Assembly (NCBI GenBank): GCA_028287725.1
Contig: JAQBPC010000605.1
Coordinates: 1 to 10,053 of the forward strand
Origin: Chloroflexota bacterium
Lineage (GTDB): Bacteria; Chloroflexota; UBA5177; JANWHV01
DNA: 10,053 bases
Reading direction: 5' to 3'
The notes under the pieces are model-generated. The model was not told where the DNA came from, made no database searches, and saw nothing but the letters and a program-made list of their open reading frames with translations. How positions within the stretch are numbered: the first letter of the stretch is position 1; each line of letters starts with the position of its first letter. Shown in pieces: positions 1 to 7,170 of the stretch. The position numbers and the translations under genes are program-made.

Positions 1-3000
1 CTGTTCCGCCGCGAAGCCGCGAATAGCGCTACCAAGGCTCTGCCCACGGCCTTGCAGCGCTTCTGGGGTAATCAGCAGTCGATGGACCTCTTGATCACCG
101 TGCGTCGTGGCTTCCACACCATCAAGGGCGATGCGCGTGTGACGGCCGCTTCGGCCCCGCCCGATATTGCAGTTGAGCTCGAGGGACTGGCGGTGCTCTC
201 CGAGGCCGCCGAGGATATTATCGATTACTTGCTCGGCGACGATTACGATACGTCGCAGCCGGCGCCCGCCCTGCCGGCAGGCGCCTTCAGCCTGATGAAC
301 GAGACGGCGTCGGCCCTGGCGCGGCGTCTGGAAATTCGGCGCCCGCTCGATAACGAAGCGGCGTTGCTCAAGCGTCTGGAGCAGATGCAGCGTAAGGCGG
401 CCGCACAGTCTGGCGTGGCGATCGATGACGCCTCGCTCAGCGCCAAAATCCCGATGCCGGTCGCAAGGCCTGCCGCTGCTTTCACAGCTGCACCCCAAGT
501 CACGCGATCCAAGGCGCCGACCCACTCGTTGTTGCTGACCTTCCTTGAAGAGGCGGGTCGGCTGATGTCCGATCTCCACCGTGCGTTGGGTGTGCTGAGC
601 AGTAACCCCACCGACGAAGGCGCGCTTCTTCTGGCGCGCCGAAAGCTGCACACCTTGAAGGGCGGTGCAGCGCTCATCGGCGACGACGCGCTCGGCATCC
701 AGACCATTGCCCACAACGCCGAAGACCTCTTCGAGCTGATCGAGGACTTCCAGCTGCGCGGCGAATTGAACGAAGTGCCGAAGGAAGTGCTCGATGGCGT
801 GCTGGACGCGGAGGACACGCTGCAGGCACTGCTCGACGATCTGCGACGCAGCGTTGGTAGCCGTGGCGCCGGGCGCATGCCCATGGCAGTGCCGGCGGGC
901 CTTGTTGAGCGGCTGCAAGAGATTACCGAGCGAGTCCGTCGCGGCGAAGTAGGTCGCCAGCGCGTTGTGGCGCCCGAAGCGGCTGCCGTCGAGGTTGCGC
1001 CCGCACGCGAGCGCGAGCAGATCGTGCCGGTTGTCGCGGCGGAGGCCCCACGCGCGGCGCCCGATTCGACGCTGTTGCAGCGTGTGGTGGTGCCGCCTCT
1101 GCGTAAGTCGGTTGCCTCGGTTGCCGGTCTGCGTGAGGTGAGCTTCCGTGACCTCATCGAGCAAAGCGACCAGGCCCTACCGCGGAGTCGCACCGCCGTG
1201 CTCGATCGTACCGCCGCGGTGGAACGGCGCGCCCACGCGGCGACGATGCCTTTCACCCTTTTTGTCGGGGTGCAGCAGATCTCGCAATACGTCCAGGATC
1301 AGGCTCGCTACCGGGCATTGGCCGGCGAGCGGGGCCAGCTGTATGTGTTCGGCCAGCTTGACGTCACGCCGACACCGGAGCCGCAAGTTATTATCGTGCC
1401 GCTTGAGGATGGCGATGCGTTGATGTCCGAACGCTTCGCCATTTACGACGCAACCGAACATGCGGCTGCCTGTGTTGCCCGCGACACCGCCGATGAGCCT
1501 GAGATGAGTGGTCGGCGGTTCCTGAGCCTATCGCTGGAGGACCCGGTCGCCGTCCGCGCCGCCGCCGCCCGACTTCGCGCCGCACTCCGCCAGGATGCTT
1601 CGCTGATCGCCGTGCGCCGAATCGGGCTGCAGGACGCCGGTGTTCCGGTATTAGCCCCGCTCCCGCGCCTGCACGCGCTGCCCACCCACACGGAGCGCTC
1701 CCTACCAGTGGAGCAGGCGCGGCGGCGTACGCAGGGTTTCGGCAAGGATCACAGTGTAAAGAGCGCGCTAGGTGCGCTTGAAGATCTCTCCGTCACGCGC
1801 GACGCGCTGCAGGCCCTGGTTACCCGCATGACCCAGCAGCGCGTCGAGTCCCGGCGTAGCGGCCTCCGCCTCCGCACCTTGGTCGAACGCGTGGGCACGG
1901 AGCTGGCCGGTCTGCGGTCGGAGCTCGTGCGAACGACGCGGCGCATCGGCGATTGGGACCTTCTGGAGAAAGAAGAATACACGACCGTCGACGTGCTGCT
2001 CATGCAGCTTGATGAGGCCTTGGCCGACCTCGAGGAGTCCGACAACAACCTGCGCCGCGACCTTGGCGAAGCGCGCGCCCAGGTTGAGATTCAGGCCGAT
2101 AAGGCGCTGAGCGCGCAGCGTGCCCTGCTCGATATGAGCATGATTCCGCTCTCGCAGATTGAAGATCGCCTGGCGCACGCGGTGCGCTCGCAGAGCCGTC
2201 GCCTCAAGAAGCAGGTCGACTTCAGACTCGAAGGCGGCGAACTAGTGCTGGATGGTCGCATCGCCGAGGCCCTCTTTGAGCCGATGATGCACCTGATCAA
2301 CAACGCACTCGATCACGGCATCGAGGAGAGCACCGCCGCTCGCGTGGGTGCCGGCAAGACGCCGGAAGGCCACCTGACCATCCGCGGTCGTGCCAGCGGT
2401 GACGGCGTGGCAATCGATATCATCGACGACGGGCGTGGCATCGATCCCGAGCGCATGGCCGCGGTCGCCGTGGCCCGCGGTGTGGTGACCGGCGCTGAGG
2501 CAGCCGCGATGACCAAGGAGGAGCGTATTGCGCTGATCTGGCGTCCAGGCTTCAGCACGGCCAGCACGGTGACCGCCATGTCCGGCCGTGGTATCGGCAT
2601 GAAGAGCGCACTCGACGATATCTCCGCGCTGCAGGGTCGCATCGGTATCCATTCGCTACCCGGCTTGGGCACTACCTTCACGGTTACGTTGCCGCGCTCG
2701 CTTGCCATGTTGCGGGTTGAGGTGGTGCGGGAAGGGCGCGATTTGGTGGCCATCCCCATCACCCAGATGGTTGCCACCCACTCCGTTCCCTATCGGGAGC
2801 TGGATACGTTGGAGCCTGGGCAACCGGTGCAAGCCGGAAACAAAACGCTCACCGTGTTCGGCGTGCAGCTTGCCGGTGGCCCTGCGCGTGACGGTGAGGC
2901 GGGCCGCGCCACCTTGCTCGAGGTGGCGGATCGCAACGGCGCCATCGTGGTTGACGAGGTCATGGGCAGCCAGTACTTGCCGGTGAGCACCGCCCCCGGC

Positions 3001-3540
3001 TATCTGCGGCGCCACTGTGGCGTGCTTGGCTACGCCGTCGGCGGCGGTGGTCATATCCTGCCGATCCTCGATCTTCCTACCCTCATCGAGCGCTCGGCGG
3101 CCCACGCACCGGTGGCGATAGAGCCGCCCGCTGCACGCCGCGCATACAACGTGCTGGTCGTGGACGACAGCCAGACGATGCGGCGCGCCATTCGCGATAC
3201 GCTCACCAAGGCCGGTTTCAATGTGGAAGAGGCGACGGACGGCCGCGAAGCACTGACTATCTGCATCCGCCAGATGCCGGACCTGATCACGCTCGACATG
3301 GAAATGCCTGGGATGGACGGGCTGGAAGCCCTCACGGCACTCCGCTTACTATCGGGCGGCGGCGCCACGGTGCCGGTATTCATGATCACGTCTCGTCAGC
3401 AGGCGCGTCACCGGGCGGCCGCACTGGCAGCAGGCGTCACCCGCTATTTCACCAAGCCATATGACACCGACGAGTTGATCGGCGCGGCGCACATGGTGCT
3501 CGCCGAGGGCGCCGGTCAGTCGCGGGAGGTTGCTTCGTGA
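1..3540 (+). CDS. ChpA/CheA-type hybrid histidine kinase with HPt, DICT-like, kinase, CheW-like and receiver domains (5' end missing)
   Basis: Central kinase of a chemosensory array: receptors would stimulate autophosphorylation on HPt histidines and phosphate would pass to receivers. The frame is open from base 1, so the true start lies upstream. Residues are numbered here from the TTG at base 52. Visible in order: HPt 1 around H22 (FHTIKGDA); HPt 2 around H200 (LHTLKGGA); Ala/Pro-rich linker ~270-360; DICT-like region ~364-520; long helical dimerisation region ~560-725; HATPase core with N box HLINNALDHGIE (747-758), G1 DDGRGID (792-798) and G2 GRGIGM (845-850); CheW-like regulatory domain ~884-1015; receiver ~1032-1155 with D1038/D1039, phosphoacceptor D1082, T1113 and K1135-P1136. 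Multiple HPt domains plus a C-terminal receiver are typical of ChpA/PilL proteins of type IV pilus systems. The kinase-hybrid assignment is firm; the physiological output is not visible. Confidence 0.93.
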   Translation: MFRREAANSATKALPTALQRFWGNQQSMDLLITVRRGFHTIKGDARVTAASAPPDIAVELEGLAVLSEAAEDIIDYLLGDDYDTSQPAPALPAGAFSLMNETASALARRLEIRRPLDNEAALLKRLEQMQRKAAAQSGVAIDDASLSAKIPMPVARPAAAFTAAPQVTRSKAPTHSLLLTFLEEAGRLMSDLHRALGVLSSNPTDEGALLLARRKLHTLKGGAALIGDDALGIQTIAHNAEDLFELIEDFQLRGELNEVPKEVLDGVLDAEDTLQALLDDLRRSVGSRGAGRMPMAVPAGLVERLQEITERVRRGEVGRQRVVAPEAAAVEVAPAREREQIVPVVAAEAPRAAPDSTLLQRVVVPPLRKSVASVAGLREVSFRDLIEQSDQALPRSRTAVLDRTAAVERRAHAATMPFTLFVGVQQISQYVQDQARYRALAGERGQLYVFGQLDVTPTPEPQVIIVPLEDGDALMSERFAIYDATEHAAACVARDTADEPEMSGRRFLSLSLEDPVAVRAAAARLRAALRQDASLIAVRRIGLQDAGVPVLAPLPRLHALPTHTERSLPVEQARRRTQGFGKDHSVKSALGALEDLSVTRDALQALVTRMTQQRVESRRSGLRLRTLVERVGTELAGLRSELVRTTRRIGDWDLLEKEEYTTVDVLLMQLDEALADLEESDNNLRRDLGEARAQVEIQADKALSAQRALLDMSMIPLSQIEDRLAHAVRSQSRRLKKQVDFRLEGGELVLDGRIAEALFEPMMHLINNALDHGIEESTAARVGAGKTPEGHLTIRGRASGDGVAIDIIDDGRGIDPERMAAVAVARGVVTGAEAAAMTKEERIALIWRPGFSTASTVTAMSGRGIGMKSALDDISALQGRIGIHSLPGLGTTFTVTLPRSLAMLRVEVVREGRDLVAIPITQMVATHSVPYRELDTLEPGQPVQAGNKTLTVFGVQLAGGPARDGEAGRATLLEVADRNGAIVVDEVMGSQYLPVSTAPGYLRRHCGVLGYAVGGGGHILPILDLPTLIERSAAHAPVAIEPPAARRAYNVLVVDDSQTMRRAIRDTLTKAGFNVEEATDGREALTICIRQMPDLITLDMEMPGMDGLEALTALRLLSGGGATVPVFMITSRQQARHRAAALAAGVTRYFTKPYDTDELIGAAHMVLAEGAGQSREVAS

Positions 3541-3923
3541 GTCCCGCGCTCGATCTTTATGTGGCAACCAGTGGCCCGTACCGGCTCGCCTTTGTCGCCG
3601 CGCAAATAGACTCAATCGTGCCGTGTCCGTCGTTCGACGCCAATGAAGCCAGTCGGCCCGGTGTGCTCGGCACGCATGAGGGAATGCGCGTTGTGCATCC
3701 CGCCTGGTTCTGGGGGGATGTCGCCATGCGGCAGTCACCGCATCATCTGCTGGTGATACGGTCGGGCATCTGTGCGCTTGCCGTCGACACCTACCGCCTC
3801 CAGCGGTTTGTCGTCGATCCGCCACCCTCGGTGATGTCGGGAAGCGGCCCCGTATACGGACTTGTGAACACGCCCGAAGGACTGATGCCCGTGATAGATC
3901 TGGCCTGTGTGCCACTAGCATAA
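3537..3923 (+). CDS. CheW-like adaptor protein
   Basis: Short (128 aa) single-domain CheW-like scaffold expected to link chemoreceptors to the P5 domain of the kinase. The GTG start is part of a GTGA overlap with the kinase stop (TGA 3538-3540), which implies translational coupling and a 1:1 functional pairing. The sequence follows the CheW beta-barrel pattern: an opening RLAFVAAQIDSIV strand pair, a central LLVIRSGICALAVD block, and a closing PVYGLVNTPEGLMPVIDL block that matches the common G-hhx-x-G-x-hxhhDL ending. It is a little shorter than the usual ~150-170 aa CheW and begins directly in the first strand. No other start is needed. Assignment rests on fold pattern and neighbourhood; similarity to characterised CheW/PilI looks distant. 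Confidence 0.8.
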   Translation: MSPALDLYVATSGPYRLAFVAAQIDSIVPCPSFDANEASRPGVLGTHEGMRVVHPAWFWGDVAMRQSPHHLLVIRSGICALAVDTYRLQRFVVDPPPSVMSGSGPVYGLVNTPEGLMPVIDLACVPLA

Positions 3924-4006
3924 CCACCAGGGGTAAGAGCAGGTGATACGCTGTACTGTGTGGGAAATGGCATCAGCACTCTGCAAGCCGTGAAGGGGAA
4001 ATAATT

Positions 4007-4465
4007 ATGCTATTTGGCGGCCGAGCGAAGGCCACACAGGTTGGACCAAGCGGATCAGCCTCATCTGCCGAAGCGCGCCGTGACGCACTGATTATGGCAG
4101 TTGACGACGATGCAACGTCGCGCGCGGCAATCATTGAAACGCTGGAAGCATGCGGCTACCGAGTACGCGCGCTCAGCAACTATACCGATTGGGATGCAGC
4201 CTGGCAGAGTGGCCCGGCGCCGGCCTTGGTTGTGCTTGACATCATGCTCTCCGAGCCGCGACGTGGCGGGTATGAGATTCTTCGGGCGCTTCGCCGAGGT
4301 GATTCGCATACGCCGGTGATCATGGTTAGCTCTCGGAATACTCCGAGCGATGCCGCTTTTGCAAAAGCAAATTTTGCCAACGCGTTTGTGAGTAAAGTTC
4401 AGGGCGAGTTCGATCACCCTGAGCGCGGACTTGTCGCAACGGTTAATAGACTTTTGTCTTCTTGA
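4007..4465 (+). CDS. Stand-alone receiver (response regulator), CheY/PilG-PilH type
   Basis: A 152-aa protein made almost only of one receiver domain, with a ~27-residue N-terminal tail rich in Ala, Gly and Ser. It has the acidic cluster D33-D35 at the end of strand 1, phosphoacceptor D78 in VVLDIML, a serine (S108/S109) at the Thr/Ser switch position in VIMVSSRN, and K130 at the conserved lysine. The usual Pro after this Lys is absent (SKVQ in place of KP). With no output domain it should act by protein-protein contact as a phosphate target or sink of the upstream hybrid kinase. A purine-rich ribosome site (AAGGGGAA, 3993-4000) lies 6 nt before ATG. The 83-nt gap from the CheW-like gene shows no clear promoter or terminator, so co-transcription is likely. 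Confidence 0.88.
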   Translation: MLFGGRAKATQVGPSGSASSAEARRDALIMAVDDDATSRAAIIETLEACGYRVRALSNYTDWDAAWQSGPAPALVVLDIMLSEPRRGGYEILRALRRGDSHTPVIMVSSRNTPSDAAFAKANFANAFVSKVQGEFDHPERGLVATVNRLLSS

Positions 4466-4565
4466 AGTTATGCCAGAGTATCTGGTAGGGTGAATAAGGA
4501 AGCCTGGGTTTTCGCCTTGTTCATACTAAGTTCGTTCCTTCCCAACAGGCCAAAGGAGACACTAC

Positions 4566-5072
4566 ATGAATAGCATGGCAGGGCCAGGCTCAGGACGTCA
4601 GCATATTCTCATCGTCGAAGATTCCAAAACACATCGCCGAAATCTTCGTGATGCATTAGCGGATGAATATGAATTGCATTGGGCAATCAATGCTCGTGAT
4701 GCGCTGGCATTGGCATTCACGAAGCGGCCCAGTCTGATTCTGCTCGATATCAACATCGAGCCACCTCCAACCGACGAGGTGGATAAAGAGGGCAATCCGG
4801 TTCTCGGTAAGAATATCAGTGGCCTGGAAGTCTGCCGCCAACTCAAGAAGAGTATCTTGAAGGATACGCCCATCGTCGTGCTCACCGCTTCGAAGGGCTT
4901 TATTCCGCGCATCAAGGGCAAACTCGCCCACGCCAACGAATACCTCACCAAGCCGATCGAGACCCAACAGCTGCTTGAATACATTTATAAGTATCTCGGT
5001 AGTCCACGGGTGCGTGGCCGGCTTGATAAAATCGAGCGTGATTACGGGGAACGCACGGCGCAATCTCGCTAG
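4566..5072 (+). CDS. Stand-alone receiver with an enlarged loop after the phosphoacceptor
   Basis: A 168-aa receiver protein. E18/D19 (LIVEDS), phosphoacceptor D61 (LILLDIN), T107 (VVLTAS) and K129-P130 (YLTKP) are all in place, so phosphorylation should be normal. Between D61 and the SGLEVCRQL helix there is an insertion of roughly 17 residues (about 66-83, PPPTDEVDKEGNPVLGK) where most receivers have only a short MPxMDG-type loop. The C-terminal ~25 residues are charged and form no recognised output domain. The ATG is preceded by a strong ribosome site (AAAGGAGA, 4552-4559). Tandem in-frame TAG codons end it. Base composition around its 5' half is visibly more AT-rich than its neighbours. 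Likely role: a second phosphorylation target of the chemosensory kinase, PilG/PilH-like in position only. Confidence 0.9.
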   Translation: MNSMAGPGSGRQHILIVEDSKTHRRNLRDALADEYELHWAINARDALALAFTKRPSLILLDINIEPPPTDEVDKEGNPVLGKNISGLEVCRQLKKSILKDTPIVVLTASKGFIPRIKGKLAHANEYLTKPIETQQLLEYIYKYLGSPRVRGRLDKIERDYGERTAQSR

Positions 5073-5114
5073 TAGCCGCCAACCCGAGCGCGCCGTGTTA
5101 GGAGCAACTTCAAC

Positions 5115-6227
5115 ATGCCGCGCATCATGAGACTCTTTGGGCGTCGGCGCGACGAGCAATCCGTCGATTCGTCACTGGACGCCACGCCTGTGCCGCCCGA
5201 GGCGCCGGACGATGGTGTGAAAAGCACTTGGCCGGCGTCAGAACCGCCCGAGCTGCCTATCCTCAGCGACGAAGAACTATTTGGCGAGGATGCCGAGCCG
5301 AAGACCAAAGCGAAGCGCGGGGCCAAGGCCGGCAAGAAGCCGGCAGATACCGCGCCGTCTGAACCGATGAGCTTGCACGAGGATGCGCACCCAATCGCCG
5401 AGACGCTCGACGACGACGTGGTAGCGCCAGTGCTTGCGGATCCCGATCCCGCGCCCCTAGTCCCGTCTCCTCCGGCGGAGATCGAGGCGGCCTCCGACGA
5501 GCAGCACGAAGCGGTAATCGTGACCGAATTGACGTCAGTGGATTCTTTGCCCGACGTGCGGCTGCTCCCTCCCCAGGATCGCGCTGAGGATTGGGCCGCG
5601 GAGACCGAACCGCCTGCGCCCAGCGAGAGCAAGACGTTGATCGGCGGGAAGGAAGTGGACATTGTCCCGCTGATTCCCGATACCAAGGTGGAGATTGAGA
5701 GCCCGGAATTAGATGATGAAACGGTGGCGACCGCCACCGTTGAGGCGCTCAAAGGTGCCTGCGACCTTATGGTTAGCCATGTGAACCGTATCCGCGTTCT
5801 GCAAGATGGCGGGCAGATTGTTGCCGCGATGGTCTCGCTCATCGGTGAGCTGGATGCCCGCTACGCCGAGGACTGGGGTGTCGTGCGCCGGGATGGCCTG
5901 GAGGCCGTGCTGACCCAGGTGCGCAGCACGATCGCCGAAGGCGATCGTTTCATTCTAGAGTCGCTGGAGAACGGCCGCGGCGGCCTCACCGCCGAAGCGT
6001 TTGTCCGCGATCTTCGCACGGTAGCCGAGAGCGACCGCCCCAGAATGGTAGCGGCCTATACCATCTTCCTGGTGGGTCTGAGTCGATCCGTGCTGCGCCA
6101 ATATTTGCAGCCGTTAGAGAACGATCAATTACGTCTCCGCGACATTTCACGGCGCCTCGACTACCTCATTGATGGGGTTCGCGAAGTGCTGATTACCCGC
6201 GTCAACGCTGGAACCGTCGGGGGCTGA
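5115..6227 (+). CDS. Acidic, linker-rich protein of unknown family in the chemosensory cluster
   Basis: I do not recognise this 370-aa protein. It begins with a basic amphipathic patch (MRLFGRRR). Next comes a long low-complexity stretch to about residue 190 dominated by Asp, Glu, Pro and Ala and interrupted by one Lys/Ala/Gly-rich segment (TKAKRGAKAGKK, near 67-80). This stretch is probably disordered. From about residue 197 to 365 it becomes regularly helical (ATVEALKGACDLMVSHVNRIRVL onward, ending in DISRRLDYLIDGVREVLI), which suggests one all-alpha domain. There is no signal peptide, membrane segment or catalytic motif. A GGAG ribosome site (5101-5104) sits 10 nt before ATG; an in-frame ATG at 5127 is an alternative. 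It lies 42 nt after the second receiver and overlaps the hydrolase start by one base. A cytoplasmic partner of the receivers or kinase is a reasonable inference only. Confidence 0.75.
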   Translation: MPRIMRLFGRRRDEQSVDSSLDATPVPPEAPDDGVKSTWPASEPPELPILSDEELFGEDAEPKTKAKRGAKAGKKPADTAPSEPMSLHEDAHPIAETLDDDVVAPVLADPDPAPLVPSPPAEIEAASDEQHEAVIVTELTSVDSLPDVRLLPPQDRAEDWAAETEPPAPSESKTLIGGKEVDIVPLIPDTKVEIESPELDDETVATATVEALKGACDLMVSHVNRIRVLQDGGQIVAAMVSLIGELDARYAEDWGVVRRDGLEAVLTQVRSTIAEGDRFILESLENGRGGLTAEAFVRDLRTVAESDRPRMVAAYTIFLVGLSRSVLRQYLQPLENDQLRLRDISRRLDYLIDGVREVLITRVNAGTVGG

Positions 6228-6931
6228 TGCCGGCCATGCAGAACGTCGTGCCGGTGCTCCGGCGGTGGATGCTCGTGTTCCCGCTGTGTTTCCTGCTTGC
6301 CCGCCCCGCTGCTGCCGCCCCTGCCGTTCCCCGGCCGGTACTGTACGCCGCTATCGGCGCTTCGGAGTCCGTTGGCGTTGGGGCGAACAATCCCGCCCGT
6401 GAAAGTTGGGTCGCGGACCTCGCGCGCCGGCTGCCGCGCGGCTCTCGCCTGCTCAACCTCGGTAAGAGCGGCGCGTTGCTCTCCTATGGCGTGCAGAGCG
6501 AGCTGCCGGCTGCCGTCGCCGCCCACCCGAGCCTCGTGACCGTGTGGATGGCCGTGAACGATATTAACGGACGTGTATCGCCCGACGCCTACCGCCAACA
6601 GCTGGATACGTTGCTCGGCACGCTGCAACGGCGGACACATGCCGCGGTGTACGTGGGAAACGTCCCCGACCTCACCATTATGCCCCTGTACAGCAGCCTC
6701 GATAAGGCAGCCTTGATGGGGGTCATCCGCACCTATAACGGCATCATTAGCGCGGCCGCTCGCGCGCACCATGCCACGGTTATAGATATTTTTACCCAGA
6801 CTCAGCGCACCTTGCCGAAGCACCCCGAGTACCTGAGCGGCGACGGCTTTCACCCCAGCACGGCCGGATACGCGAATATTGCGGATCTTTGGTGGAGCGT
6901 GATCCGTTCGCATCAACCAGTAGCACGTTAG
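6227..6931 (+). CDS. Secreted SGNH/GDSL-family hydrolase
   Basis: A 234-aa esterase/lipase-like protein expected to act outside the cytoplasmic membrane on an ester, acyl or acetyl substrate that cannot be named from sequence. The N-terminus has a signal peptide: RR at 12-13, hydrophobic core WMLVFPLCFLLA, and an AAAA cleavage region near 29-31. All four SGNH blocks can be seen: block I GASES with nucleophile S46 (the Asp of GDSL is Ala); block II glycine G82 (NLGKSGA); block III N111 (AVND); block V D206-G-F-H209. The ATG at 6227 shares its A with the preceding TGA stop (TGATG), so translation is probably coupled. A second ATG at 6236 is an equally good start and gives a more typical signal peptide. 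Proximity to a chemosensory cluster suggests envelope or surface modification, but this is inference. Confidence 0.87.
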   Translation: MPAMQNVVPVLRRWMLVFPLCFLLARPAAAAPAVPRPVLYAAIGASESVGVGANNPARESWVADLARRLPRGSRLLNLGKSGALLSYGVQSELPAAVAAHPSLVTVWMAVNDINGRVSPDAYRQQLDTLLGTLQRRTHAAVYVGNVPDLTIMPLYSSLDKAALMGVIRTYNGIISAAARAHHATVIDIFTQTQRTLPKHPEYLSGDGFHPSTAGYANIADLWWSVIRSHQPVAR

Positions 6932-6937
6932 TCACCG

Positions 6938-6967
6938 CTGACATACAATAGGAATCACCGATATAAC
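6938..6967 (+). promoter_or_regulatory. Candidate sigma70-type promoter for the XRE gene
   Basis: CTGACA (6938-6943) and TATAAC (6962-6967) are separated by 18 bases; each box matches the consensus at five of six positions. It starts 7 bases after the hydrolase stop codon. Transcription would begin near 6974, giving a leader of about 235 nt. The lineage's own consensus is unknown, so this remains a prediction. Confidence 0.5.
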
Positions 6968-6990
6968 CTTGATCGGCTTGGGTGCCGTAG

Positions 6991-7015
6991 GGGCAGGATA
7001 CGGGGGTATCTGCCC
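6991..7015 (+). other. Leader hairpin 1 (10-bp stem, one bulge)
   Basis: GGGCA (6991-6995) pairs with TGCCC (7011-7015) and GATAC (6997-7001) with GTATC (7006-7010). G6996 is bulged and the loop is GGGG. No T-run follows, so it is not a standard intrinsic terminator for the upstream hydrolase. Confidence 0.55.
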
Positions 7016-7120
7016 GTGGCGCCGGCGCATCGAAAGTACGGGGCCTATTGCTTTTCAGTGTGGTTCGTGGCTTTATGTCCGTACGTACCGGCCTGTATTA
7101 AGGCATAGCGGCCTGCGGTG

Positions 7121-7147
7121 TTGCCCGTTCATGGGGAAACAGGGCAA
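7121..7147 (+). other. Leader hairpin 2 (9-bp stem, one bulge)
   Basis: TTGCCC (7121-7126) pairs with GGGCAA (7142-7147) and GTT (7127-7129) with AAC (7138-7140). A7141 is bulged and the loop has 8 bases. Its TGCCC and GGGCA arms are complementary to the corresponding arms of hairpin 1, so alternative pairings are possible. Confidence 0.5.
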
Positions 7148-7154
7148 GATGCAA

Positions 7155-7170
7155 TTCGTGAGTGCACGAA
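7155..7170. promoter_or_regulatory. Candidate operator TTCGTG-N4-CACGAA
   Basis: A perfect hyphenated palindrome with 6-base arms lies 39-54 bases before the XRE start codon. The same half-site TTCGTG recurs at 7064-7069. This is the spacing and symmetry expected for a dimeric helix-turn-helix protein that controls its own gene. It could instead act as an RNA hairpin. Confidence 0.4.

Noticed and set aside
243..1256. Long open frame of 337 codons on the - strand opposite the kinase gene, and shorter ones along the same gene
   Set aside because: Antisense shadow of a GC-rich coding frame; Ser/Arg/Ala-rich low-complexity translation with no domain or ribosome site.
4473..4485. CCAGA-GTA-TCTGG after the first receiver gene as a terminator
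   Set aside because: Five-base stem with no T-run; too weak to support.
4462..4491. TTGAAG-18-TAGGGT as a promoter for the second receiver gene
   Set aside because: The -10 box is poor and the -35 overlaps the preceding stop codon; not convincing beyond chance.
5928..5948. 9-bp perfect hairpin ACGATCGCC-GAA-GGCGATCGT inside the unknown-protein gene
   Set aside because: A stem of this length with a short loop is expected about once by chance in 10 kb, and it is in mid-gene with no other signal.
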